Shown here piece after piece: positions 38,391 through 46,762 of a stretch of 60,640 bases of DNA. The notes beneath the pieces were generated by a model, which did no database searches, was not told the DNA's origin, and worked only from the letters and a program-made list of their open reading frames with translations. This stretch comes from Okeania sp. KiyG1 (GTDB lineage Bacteria; Cyanobacteriota; Cyanobacteriia; Cyanobacteriales; Microcoleaceae). Made by a program: the position numbers and the translations under genes. Within the stretch, counting starts at the first letter, position 1. Every line of letters begins with the position of its first letter. Location of the stretch: positions 1-60,640 of the forward strand of contig NZ_BLZO01000030.1 of NCBI RefSeq assembly GCF_014132355.1, in the 5' to 3' direction.

Positions 38391-39581
38391 TAGACATCTC
38401 CAAAATAGAAAATAAGGTAAAATTATCAAAACCATTTATGTATACAGTCTCCCAAATGAATCCAACTTTAGAATATATTTCTAATCATCCACTCATAAAC
38501 AAAAAGAATTATTGGTATTACTTATGAACAGCTAATAAAATTAATAGAAAATGCCCAAAGAATAGAATCAGAAAAAAAGGAGGCGATGTAGCTGCCGCAC
38601 TTGCTCCGCCAACGCCAAAACAGAAAAAAGATTAATTAAAGCAGGTGGAGGAAGAAAAAAGAATTTAACAAAGGAAGAAGAAATAATTTTAACGTGATTT
38701 TATTTACATCAAATACCAACTTTTCAAACATTAGGAATTAACTTTGGTATAAGTGAATCAAGTGCTAATAATATTTTTCGCGCTCTGGATAGATATTCTC
38801 AGAGAATTACTGCCAGCAAGTTTATTAGAACAAGTAAAAAAAAAGTTTTAGGTATTGGAATGGGTAAAGGAGATATTAACAGAATTAGAATTAATTGTAG
38901 ATAGTACAGAACAAGGTAGAGAAAGACCAAGTGAATATAAAAACCAAGAAAAATATTACTCAGGAAACAAGAAAAATCATAATGAGTAAAAATCAAATAA
39001 TAACGACACCAAAAGGAACAGAAATAGTGGATGTAATAGTAGGAGAAAAAGGTCCAGTAAGTGATGTAAAAATATTAAGAAAACAACAGGATAAAAAACT
39101 TTGATAAAAAACAAAAATTCCAAGGAGATAAAGCTTATGAAGGAGTAGAAAGAACTACTACACCAAAAAAGAAACCAAGAAAAAAAGAAATGCCACCAGA
39201 AATCAAAGAAGAAAATCAAGAAAAAGCCAAAAAAAGAATATTTGTAGAACATGTAATAAGATTAATTAAAATATTTGGACTTGCTAGAGAAAGATTCAGA
39301 TTAAAAGATAATAATTATCAAAAAGTAATTTTAACAATATGTGGTTTAGTGCGACTAAGAATTGGCTCATTTATATTAGTATAAATCATCAAAAACTGAG
39401 ATAAAAATAATAAATCAAAGTCTAATAAATATTTGAATTAGTAACACTAAGTGTCTCTGATACCCATAAAACTGTACAAATTAACTATCTTCATAAGTAG
39501 CGATAACCTCCGGTTAAGCGTACGCTATCGCTCCACTAAAGATAGTTAGTATAAGCGTTTGAGTATTTTTGGAGATGTCTA
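38391..39581 (+). mobile_element. Degenerate IS5-like insertion sequence, copy 1
   Basis: TAGACATCTCCAAAATA at 38391 and TTTTTGGAGATGTCTA ending at 39581 are terminal inverted repeats. Inside, broken frames give LEYISNHPLI, IGITYEQLIKLIENAQRIES, YLHQIPTFQTLGINFGISES, VKEILTELELIVDSTEQGRE and FVEHVIRLIKIFGLARERFR. This is a DDE_Tnp_4 (IS5-type) transposase with an HTH and catalytic Asp in VDST. Several frameshifts and stops make it inactive. Its ends equal those of MITEs at 6460, 8261, 22997 and 52411. Confidence 0.85.
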
Positions 39582-39695
39582 TTGAACATAAAAAAATTCT
39601 CTAATCGTCATAACTACGCTCATTTTTGTAATTCTCTCTCCTCCTGACTAGGTCCTCCTGACTTCCCATCCCCTCCTGGGAGGGGTTAGGGGCTG
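39582..39695. other. Repeat DNA between the IS5-like and IS4-like elements
   Basis: CTCCTGACTAGGTCCTCCTG and CCCATCCCCTCCTGGGAGGG words, similar to 545-600 and 41455-41490. No gene. Confidence 0.4.
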
Positions 39696-39726
39696 ACAAG
39701 GGTAGGTTTTTTACATTAATCGTATA

Positions 39727-40161
39727 ATGGGAGTTAGACAAGGTAGACAAGGGGGGAAAGTGGACAAGGGAGAAGAAGAAAAAAGAGGGATTAAAACTCA
39801 TGAAGATATCATTATCTATCAAAAAGCATTTGATCCGGCTATGACTATCTTTGAATTATCAAAACAATTCCCTACTGAAGAAAGATACTCTCTGACTGAC
39901 CAAATTCGTCGTTCCGGAGCGCTCTGTTTGTGCCAACCTTGCGGAGGCGTGGCGAAAAAGAAGGTATCAAGCATCATTTGTCGCGCTTATTAAATGATTG
40001 TGAAGCTGAATCTGCAGCAAACGCAAGTCTGGCTCAAATTTGCTGTGAAGTGTAACTATATATCTCCAGAACAAGGAAGAGAATTATATAGCAAATATAA
40101 TCAAATTTTAAGTGGACTAGTCAAAATGATTAATGCTCCAGAAAATTGGTTAATTGGTTAA
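39727..40161 (+). pseudogene. Four-helix-bundle (S23/Avd-like) protein, frameshifted passenger of the transposon
   Basis: The N-terminus is THEDIIIYQKAFDPAMTIFE then LSKQFPTEERYSLTDQIRRS. An extra base shifts the frame, and SVCANLAEAWRKRRYQASFV continues in another frame. A further shift gives LNDCEAES, and another gives TQVWLKFAVKCNYISPEQGR ending NAPENWLIG with TAA at 40159-40161. This is the four-helix-bundle family known from 23S rRNA intervening sequences and Avd of diversity-generating retroelements. No reverse transcriptase or template repeat is nearby. At least three indels make it a pseudogene. Confidence 0.85.
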
Positions 40162-40164
40162 GCT

Positions 40165-41337
40165 ATGTTAAAGAATAAGTATCTTAAAGACTGGTCAAGA
40201 ATTGTATCTTATCACTTTCCTCATTTGTCATTACCGGAAATAGCAGGCTTAGTTAGTTGGAGTTTTGGCATGGTTATAACTGGCTCAAGCAGTCTAACTA
40301 GAGTTTCTGAATTGATTGCTAAAGTGAATGGAGAAAAAACTAATACAGTACGAAAACGACTCAAAGAATGGTATCAAGAGAGTAAGGCAAAAAAAGGTAA
40401 AAATAGACTTGAATTAGATGTTAATAAATGCTTTGTACCTTTACTAAAATGGATTATTAGCTTATGGAATAGTGAGGAAAAATGGCTGCCATTGGCAATA
40501 GATGCAACTAATATTGGGCAAAACTTTACGGTTCTGTCTCTTCATACTCTCTATCAGGGTTGTGGTATTCCTGTAGCCTGGAAAATTGTGAAAGGTACAG
40601 AAAAAGGCTCTTCGAAGCCTCATTGGCAAAATCTGTTTAAATCTTTATCAAATGCCATACCTGATGATTGGCAAGTCATTGTCTTGGCAGATAGGGGATT
40701 GTATGCTGATTGGTTATTTGCTGAAATTTGTGCTTTAAATTGGCATCCTTTTTTGAGAATCAATGATCAAGGAACATATCGAATAATAGGGGAAAATGAA
40801 TGGCAACCTTTAAAGACAGTTGTGCCTCAAACAGCAATGAGTTGGTCAGGTAAGGTTAGTTGTTTTAAAACTAACCCTATTGATTGTACTTTATTAGCCT
40901 GTTGGTCTGAAGGTTACAAAACTCCTTGGTTAATTATTACTGACTTAGAACCAGAACAAGGAAATGCTCAATGGTACAGTTTACGCTTTTGGATTGAATC
41001 AAGTTATCGAGATGTTAAAAGTGATGGTTGGCAGTGGCATAAAACCAGATTAAGAGAACCAGCTAGAGCTGAGAGAATCTGGTTAGCTATGGCAGTAGCT
41101 ACTCTCTGGACTGTAACAGTTGGTACTAATGAACAGCGACATTTATCAGACAAGTTCAAAAACCAAGTAATTACCGAAAACTGTGAAAATCAGCAACTTG
41201 AATTGAAGCCAACAAATCGAACTATATCTTGTTTTTTACAAGGACTAATTAATATTGTTGCTGATTTACTTTGCGCTAAAGGTATTTCCTTAAATGGATT
41301 ATTTCCACAATCATCTTTTGTTGTGAATACTTCGTAA
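40165..41337 (+). CDS. IS4-family DDE transposase, intact
   Basis: A 390-residue transposase. The probable catalytic residues are Asp in LAIDATNIG (about residue 113), Asp in VLADRGLYADWLF (about 176) and Glu in RFWIESSYRDVKSDGWQW (about 276), with the Y-(2)-R-(3)-DG-(6)-K-like arrangement of the IS4 group around YRDVKSDGWQWHKTR. The frame is uninterrupted, so this is the one DDE transposase in the window that could be active. It starts three bases after the passenger pseudogene stop, without a clear ribosome site, which suggests translational coupling in the ancestor. Confidence 0.88.
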   Translation: MLKNKYLKDWSRIVSYHFPHLSLPEIAGLVSWSFGMVITGSSSLTRVSELIAKVNGEKTNTVRKRLKEWYQESKAKKGKNRLELDVNKCFVPLLKWIISLWNSEEKWLPLAIDATNIGQNFTVLSLHTLYQGCGIPVAWKIVKGTEKGSSKPHWQNLFKSLSNAIPDDWQVIVLADRGLYADWLFAEICALNWHPFLRINDQGTYRIIGENEWQPLKTVVPQTAMSWSGKVSCFKTNPIDCTLLACWSEGYKTPWLIITDLEPEQGNAQWYSLRFWIESSYRDVKSDGWQWHKTRLREPARAERIWLAMAVATLWTVTVGTNEQRHLSDKFKNQVITENCENQQLELKPTNRTISCFLQGLINIVADLLCAKGISLNGLFPQSSFVVNTS

Positions 41338-41428
41338 TATACATTCATCTTCTTTCTTCCTTGTCTACTTTCCTTCCTTGTCCTCCTTGTCTCATCTCCA
41401 CTATCCTATGTAAAAAACCTACCCTTGT

Positions 41429-41519
41429 GAGGGGGTTAGGGGTGGGTTGGGAGGGGTTAGGGGTGGGTTGACTCCTCCTGACTTAACTATTCTATGGCTG
41501 TTTAACCGGATTTGATATA
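41429..41519. mobile_element. Right flank of the nested elements with an ACCGGATTTGATAT end
   Basis: TTTAACCGGATTTGATATA ends directly at the ATG at 41520. Together with AATATCAAATCCGTTTTA at 38372-38389 it makes an inverted pair enclosing both IS elements, as expected if they inserted into an older MITE of the 12167-12298 type. Confidence 0.45.
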
Positions 41520-42359
41520 ATGAATAAAAAAAGTCTGACTTTAATCGGATTATTTTTAACAACTATCCTCTTAATAACAATAAACTTATTTTCTACCCAA
41601 AATGCCGAAAGTAAATCACAAAACCCTCTATCTCTTGGTTTCCAAATTATTAATAATTCTCAGGGAACAACTCTTTATCAAAAAGATTTAGATTATGTGC
41701 AAGTTGTAGATTTAACTAAAGGTGCAAAAATTAATTTTATCTATGGAAATATCACAGACTTAGGTACTAAAAAAGGAGCTTACGGCGGTAACGATCCACA
41801 ATTTGAACGTCAGACAATATCACAAGTATGGTCTAACTTATATTCAGAAAATTCAAGTTTATTTTGTATTACTAATGGTCAATTTTTTAGAAACGATAAA
41901 AATACCTCTACAGGGTTAGCATTTCCTGTCAAGTCAGATGGAATTATAGTTAGCGATGGTTATGCAGGAGAAATAGAATTTCCCGATGAAAAATTAATGC
42001 TAGAAGTCTGGAATGATAGAGCATTAATTAGCAAGTTTCAGCCAAATAATCTCCAATTATCAACAGCACCTAATCTGATTGTTGGTTTACAGGAAAATGC
42101 TGATAAAGGAGTAGAAAATCAAACAGGTAGAACATTTATTGGAGTTCAAGATCAAGATGGCGATCGCCTCAATGAAAAAATTTTAATTTTTACTTCTAAA
42201 CAAGCAACTCAACCCCATGCAGCTGAAGTTTTGAAAAGTTTCGGTGCCAATCAAGTAATAATGTTAGATGGTGGAGGTTCTACACAATTAATTTGTCAGG
42301 GAAATAATTATATAACTTCACCAAGAACTATACCTCAAATGATTGTTATATTAGGGTAG
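41520..42359 (+). CDS. Phosphodiester glycosidase (NAGPA-domain) family exported protein
   Basis: A 279-residue protein with an N-terminal membrane/signal segment (LTLIGLFLTTILLITINLFS). The NAGPA/DUF2233 hallmarks follow: CITNGQFFRND (about 117-127), GRTFIGVQDQDGD (about 203), and VIMLDGGGSTQLICQGN (about 243-259). This family removes GlcNAc-type caps from phosphodiesters or modifies exopolysaccharide. The protein probably acts outside the membrane. A MITE-type end reaches up to its ATG and no ribosome site is visible, so expression is in doubt. Confidence 0.85.
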   Translation: MNKKSLTLIGLFLTTILLITINLFSTQNAESKSQNPLSLGFQIINNSQGTTLYQKDLDYVQVVDLTKGAKINFIYGNITDLGTKKGAYGGNDPQFERQTISQVWSNLYSENSSLFCITNGQFFRNDKNTSTGLAFPVKSDGIIVSDGYAGEIEFPDEKLMLEVWNDRALISKFQPNNLQLSTAPNLIVGLQENADKGVENQTGRTFIGVQDQDGDRLNEKILIFTSKQATQPHAAEVLKSFGANQVIMLDGGGSTQLICQGNNYITSPRTIPQMIVILG

Positions 42360-42400
42360 TTTTATAAATATTTGGTAAAGTTATTGAGACTTTTTAGGTG

Positions 42401-43404
42401 TTTATTTAAAGATTCGGTGTTGGAGTAATTTTTCTAATTTGTAGCGATATGGAGAAAAGTTTGGATAAAGTTCAATAGCCTTTTGATCAGAAGCGATCGC
42501 CTCTTTTTTAACAAGTTTACAGACTTATTCTACTAATTTTCCAATGAAATTATACACAATCTGTAGGGTTTAACGACCGTTAACCTCTACTATCCATGAA
42601 GTCAGAAGTTAAAATCCTGATTTTACTAATTTTCCTCAGATTAGATAAAATTTGCTGCGTTAAAATATTGTAACCCTTAGCAATTCTAGAAATAGCAATG
42701 TTTGTATCTTTTTCAAAACCTCTCCTTAAAATAGAAAGCACATTTTCCTTAAAATAACGAGTCATTATAATAACTTTAACTCTTGGAGAAAAATCAACTA
42801 AGTCTGTAAGCTGTGGAAAAAAGTTTTGGTTAATAAATGGATAAGACCTTTTGTAAGCAACCAGTTGCTTATTTTTTGGCACTTTAATGTTGCGAATTTT
42901 TTGCTTAATCGTTAGCTTGGTTTCAAGAACGGGGGGTGGTTCATTAATTGATAATTGATAATGGATAATGAATAATTACCTCTGGTTAAAACCGCTACGG
43001 AATTGAATATAAGGAAATATTATTTCTTCTCTTGGTCGATTGGATATGGTTAGGAAACCCATCCATCCCACCCTACGGGAAGCTGCGCTACGACCGCTGT
43101 CTTGGTCGATTGGATATGGCTAGGGGACCTCGCCATCCCACCCTTCGGGAAGCTACGCTAACGACCGCTTTTTTCCCCTTAAAAGGGGAGGCTTCAAGGC
43201 GCGAATTATTTAATTGTTAATTATTAATTATTAATTATTAATTATTCGGTAAGACCATAGCTTGTCAGTTAAAGAATTTAAGTGTTTAGCAGAGTCAGAA
43301 ACATATTGGGGAAAATAGTTTCCTCCCATAGCAACACACTCCTCTAAATTATCTAAAACCTTTAATAACATAGTGGTTCTACTTCCTTCGACACCCGTAA
43401 CAAA
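42401..43404 (-). pseudogene. TPR/sulfotransferase gene broken by a MITE and an IS
   Basis: Pieces in reverse order: 43404-43255 encodes FVTGVEGSRTTMLLKVLDNL then EECVAMGGNYFPQYVS, a sulfotransferase PAPS-binding start; family A MITE at about 43254-42929; 42928-42580 encodes PPPVLETKLTIKQKIRNIKV ... YPFINQNFFPQLTDLVDFSP then RVKVIIMTRYFKENVLSIL, ending SDFMDSRG. A fragment at about 42520-42401 reads AIASDQKAIELYPNFSPYRY, a tetratricopeptide end. The 5' end is cut by the IS5-like copy at 43405. The gene probably coded a TPR-linked sulfotransferase using PAPS. Confidence 0.75.
42929..43254 (-). mobile_element. Long MITE family A copy inside the sulfotransferase pseudogene
   Basis: Reverse orientation: TTCATTAATTGATAATTGAT at the left, then TACCTCTGGTTAAAACCG, core CCCCTTAAAAGGGGAGGC and an end ATTATTCGGTAAG. 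It has an internal duplication of a TTGGTCGATTGGATATGG segment (about 43033 and 43103) with GGGAAGCT hairpin words. The 51651-51966 copy has the same insertion. Confidence 0.75.
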
Positions 43405-44569
43405 TAGACCTCTCCAAAATAGAAATTAAGGTAAAATTGTAGTGCCCAATTATATATATGCTGTCCCCAAATGAATAATGTATTAGAATATATTTATAAT
43501 CATCCACTCATAAACAAAAAGGATTATTGGTATTACAGATAAACAACTAATAAAATTAATAGAAAATGCTCAAAAAGTTGAAGACAAAAAAAGACAGGCG
43601 ATAATGCTCCGCATCGCTAACGCGAACGCCAGTGAAGAAAAAAGATTTAAATAGGGAGGAGGAAGAAAAAAGTCTTTAGGCAAGGCGGAAGAGATAATGT
43701 TGACATTATATTATTTGCATCATGTACCAACATTTCAACTGCTAGGAGCAACCTAAGCGAGTTAGTGAATCAACAGCAAATAATATTTTTCGCGCTTTGG
43801 AGCGATATTTTGAGGGAATTATTACCATCTAGTTTACTAGAGGAATTCTCGGGAAAAGAAAACGAATATTTATGGATAAAAGAAGCTTTGACAGAAATAG
43901 AATTGAGAGTTGATAGTACTTCAGCAGGATATATTCAGGCCAAAAAATGATGAAAAGCAGAAAAAATATTACTCAGTCAAGCCAAAAAGTCATACGTTAA
44001 AAAATCAAATAGTAATCACTAGCTTTGGGAAAAGAAATAGTTGATGTAATAGTAGGAGAAAGAGGTCCAGAGAGTGATATAAATTTATTCAAAAAACAAC
44101 AAAAAAAGTTTGATAAAGAACAAAGATTTCAAGGAGATAAAGGTGATCAAGGTGGGGAAAGAATTGACAGGCCAAAGAAAAAAAAAGAAACCATAAAATG
44201 TCATACAAAGTCAAGAAAGAGAATCAAAAAAAAGCTCAAAAAAGAAGATTTGTAGAACATGTAATAAGACTGATAAAAATCTGCGCGAGTGGCACGAGAA
44301 AGATTCAGATTAAAAGAGAGTAACCCGTGAAAAAGTAATTTTAACAATATGTGGTTTAGTGAGATTAAGAATAGGAACACTAATGTTAACATAAATCATA
44401 ACTTTAGGTATAGTAAAAAGCCAGAAATAATTACATAAAAATGCTAAATAATTAACAATAACTATCTGTAATACTATAAATCTCATAAAAAATGACTATC
44501 TGGAGGAGCTGGCGATCGCTCTCTCAAAGATAGTTACAGTAAGTGCTTGATAATTTTTGGAGATGTCTA
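43405..44569 (+). mobile_element. Degenerate IS5-like insertion sequence, copy 2
   Basis: TAGACCTCTCCAAAATAG at 43405 and TTTTTGGAGATGTCTA ending at 44569. Broken frames show LEYIYNHPLI, YLHHVPTFQLLGAT, SESTANNIFRALERYF, LRELLPSSLLEEFSGKENEY and ALTEIELRVDST, the same transposase type as copy 1. A short GC-rich word (GCTCCGCATCGCTAACGCG) is inserted at the same place in the N-terminal coding part as a related word in copy 1. Confidence 0.8.
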
Positions 44570-45037
44570 ATATAAACGTTTTAGATGATAAATAATTTTC
44601 CCTTGAATCATTTTGATGATTCTTACATTCCGACATTAGCTCAATTTCCTTAGCAAGCCAAATTTACAAAACAAAACAAAAAATAGGTAATTTTTTTGTC
44701 ATCTTACCTAAAGCTAAAAGTCAGCATAATTAAGGTAATTGAGTTTTTTATATTCAATTTATCTCCTAAGTTATTGGCTAGTTTTGCATCAATTTACTGA
44801 ATTTTTCTGCTGAAATTCAAGAAAATTTCTTCACATAAAATGGCGAAACTATTGTCTGTTCCCCACAAATCGACCCGTCTCCGTGTCTTCCCCCCACCGA
44901 CCAATTTTTTCAGCAGACCCTATTTATGGTAGGAGCGTTCCATAGAACACCCCTACATAATATTTTGTTGAAAATTATGCTAACTGAAAGCTGTTTGCGG
45001 AGCATTCCGTTAGGAAAAGCTGATTGCTGATAGCTAT
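44570..45037. repeat. Spacer with a MITE of the TAGGG(T)CTGCTGAAAAA family
   Basis: About 44700-44933 is an element ending TTTTTTCAGCAGACCCTA, with GCTAAAAGTCAGCATAATTA near its left. An inverted relative is at 58260-58495, sharing ATTTGCATCAATTTACTGAA and TTCTTCACATAAAAT. GGAGCGTTCCATAGAAC follows (44939-44955). No gene. Confidence 0.55.
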
Positions 45038-46405
45038 TTAATGACCAATACCTACATATTGAAAACCAGCAGTTTCCAACTCTTTGCGATCGCAGAAATT
45101 ACGTCCATCAACAAATAAATTATGTTCCATGGACTTCACCATTTTAGCATAATCTAATTTCTCAAACTGTTTCCAGTCAGTCACCAACACCAAAGCATCA
45201 CAACCATCAGCAAGTCTTTCTACATCTGTTTCCACTACCACACCAGTCAAACCATGACGCATACCAGACTGAGAAATAATCGGATCGTAAGCCTTCACCT
45301 TTGCCCCCAACCTGTTCAACTCTTGAATCAAATCTAGAGAAGGTGCATCCCGCATATCATCAGTATCAGGCTTAAACGTCAAACCCAATAAACCAATAGT
45401 CTTACCCTTAAGAATTTTCAGCGCTTGCTGTAACTTATCTATTGCTATCATGCGTTGACGCTTATTCACCTCAATTGCTGATTTCAACAACTGTGCCTCA
45501 CAACCATAGTCATCAGCAGTATGTACTAAAGCAGAAACATCCTTCGGGAAACAAGAGCCACCCCAACCAATACCAGCTTGTAAAAATTTATTACCAATGC
45601 GGGAGTCTAAACCAATACCCTTAGAAACCTGAGTCACATCTGCACCGACGCGGTCGCAAATATTAGCAATCTCATTCACAAAACTAATCTTAGTTGCCAA
45701 GAAAGAATTAGCAGCATACTTAATCATTTCCGCAGAACTCAAATCTGTTGTTACCACTGCTACTGGTGGGAGTGAAGGATCGTCACCATACTTACGTTCA
45801 ACCAGAGGTGTATAAAGCTCCAACATCATATCTAATGCCTTTTGACTATTACTACCCAATACTATGCGGTCTGGATTAAAAGTATCGAATATAGCGGAAC
45901 CTTCGCGTAAAAACTCTGGGTTACTAACCACATCAAATTCAGCTTCAATATCTGTACCGGAGCCACCATCTTCTTTTTTCCGTTCATCAACCCCATCTAA
46001 AACAATTCTTCGTACCCAGTCACCAGAACCAATAGGTACAGTTGATTTATTTACAATTACCTTATAACCTGTAGTCAAATGAGCGCCTATCCCTTTCGCC
46101 ACTGCCTCAACATAACGAGTATCGCTTTCCCCTGTAGGGAGTGGGGGAGTACCAACAGCAATAAATAAGATATCGCCATGCTCTACCCCAGCTTTCAAGT
46201 CAGATGTAAACTCTAGGGTTCCTGCTTTGGTGCAACCTTGCATCAGTTCAGATAACCCTGGTTCGTAGATTGGAGACTGTCCTGATTTTAAGAGTTTAAC
46301 TTTTTCCTCGTTGTTGTCTACGCAAATTACATGATGTCCTGTATGAGAAAGACAAACTCCTGTAACTAAACCAACGTAACCAGTACCAATAACGCAAACA
46401 CGCAT
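45038..46405 (-). CDS. ugd: UDP-glucose 6-dehydrogenase
   Basis: A 455-residue NAD-dependent enzyme that oxidises UDP-glucose to UDP-glucuronate. The N-terminal Rossmann fold MRVCVIGTGYVGLVTGVCLS, IAVGTPPLPTGESD, the central EMIKYAANSFLATKISFVNE and the catalytic Cys in GIGWGGSCFPKD (about residue 280) are all present. The C-terminal UDP-binding LLGLTFKPDTDDMRDAPS is also intact. It is on the same strand as uxs (48131-51367), which uses its product, with a TnpB element between them. The uxs-ugd pair was probably contiguous before that insertion. Confidence 0.96.
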   Translation of the reverse strand: MRVCVIGTGYVGLVTGVCLSHTGHHVICVDNNEEKVKLLKSGQSPIYEPGLSELMQGCTKAGTLEFTSDLKAGVEHGDILFIAVGTPPLPTGESDTRYVEAVAKGIGAHLTTGYKVIVNKSTVPIGSGDWVRRIVLDGVDERKKEDGGSGTDIEAEFDVVSNPEFLREGSAIFDTFNPDRIVLGSNSQKALDMMLELYTPLVERKYGDDPSLPPVAVVTTDLSSAEMIKYAANSFLATKISFVNEIANICDRVGADVTQVSKGIGLDSRIGNKFLQAGIGWGGSCFPKDVSALVHTADDYGCEAQLLKSAIEVNKRQRMIAIDKLQQALKILKGKTIGLLGLTFKPDTDDMRDAPSLDLIQELNRLGAKVKAYDPIISQSGMRHGLTGVVVETDVERLADGCDALVLVTDWKQFEKLDYAKMVKSMEHNLFVDGRNFCDRKELETAGFQYVGIGH

Positions 46406-46762
46406 ATTTATATCCTCAAAATTTTTAACAGGAAAAAAGACTTACCAATGGATCGTGGATAATTAATAATTAATCCCTAGAGGTTTATAGCCTCTTCTTA
46501 CCAATGGATAATTGATAATTAAATTCACTATCTAGAGAGTGTAAAGTTCTAGAAATAACTATTGCTAGCTAAGGCTTTCAGTTATCTAAAGGTGAGAAAC
46601 TTTCTATTCGCAACTGTAGGCACTGTAAGCTTTTCCAGTCAGACTTTCAGTCTTAAAAACAATCATTCTGTTAGAAGAACTTTGTACTCTCCAATCATTA
46701 TCAATTAATACATAATTATCCATTATTCATTGCACCGCTCAACTAAACTTACTCAAACTTAC
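46406..46762. repeat. Inverted-repeat elements between ugd and tnpB
   Basis: 46440-46525 carries CCAATGGATAATTGATAATT words around CCCTAGAGGTTTATAGCCTC, a MITE remnant. A 157-base element spans 46535-46691: GAGAGTGTAAAGTTCT at the left and AGAACTTTGTACTCTC at the right pair at 14 of 16 positions. It has a small AGACTTTCAGTCT hairpin inside. It could be a MITE or part of the TnpB right end. No gene. Confidence 0.5.

Larger units (their letters stand above)
39696..41428 (+). mobile_element. IS4-like transposon with long inverted ends and a passenger gene
   Basis: Ends match over about 90 bases. The outer part GGGTAGGTTTTTTACAT is at 39700-39716 and its complement at 41408-41424, extended by ACAA/TTGT outside. 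Inner AGACAAGG and GGAAAGT words are repeated in both ends. It holds a broken four-helix-bundle gene (39727-40161) and an intact transposase (40165-41337) three bases later. A clear target duplication was not found; both flanks read GGGGTTAGGGG-like sequence. Confidence 0.75.

Noticed and set aside
39727-40161. A diversity-generating retroelement, suggested by the Avd-like four-helix bundle
   Set aside because: No reverse transcriptase or template/variable repeat pair is present nearby.
43765-44255. Two short plus-strand frames (LRELLPSSLLEEFSG and VDVIVGERGPESDIN)
   Set aside because: They are parts of the broken IS5-like transposase, not separate genes.
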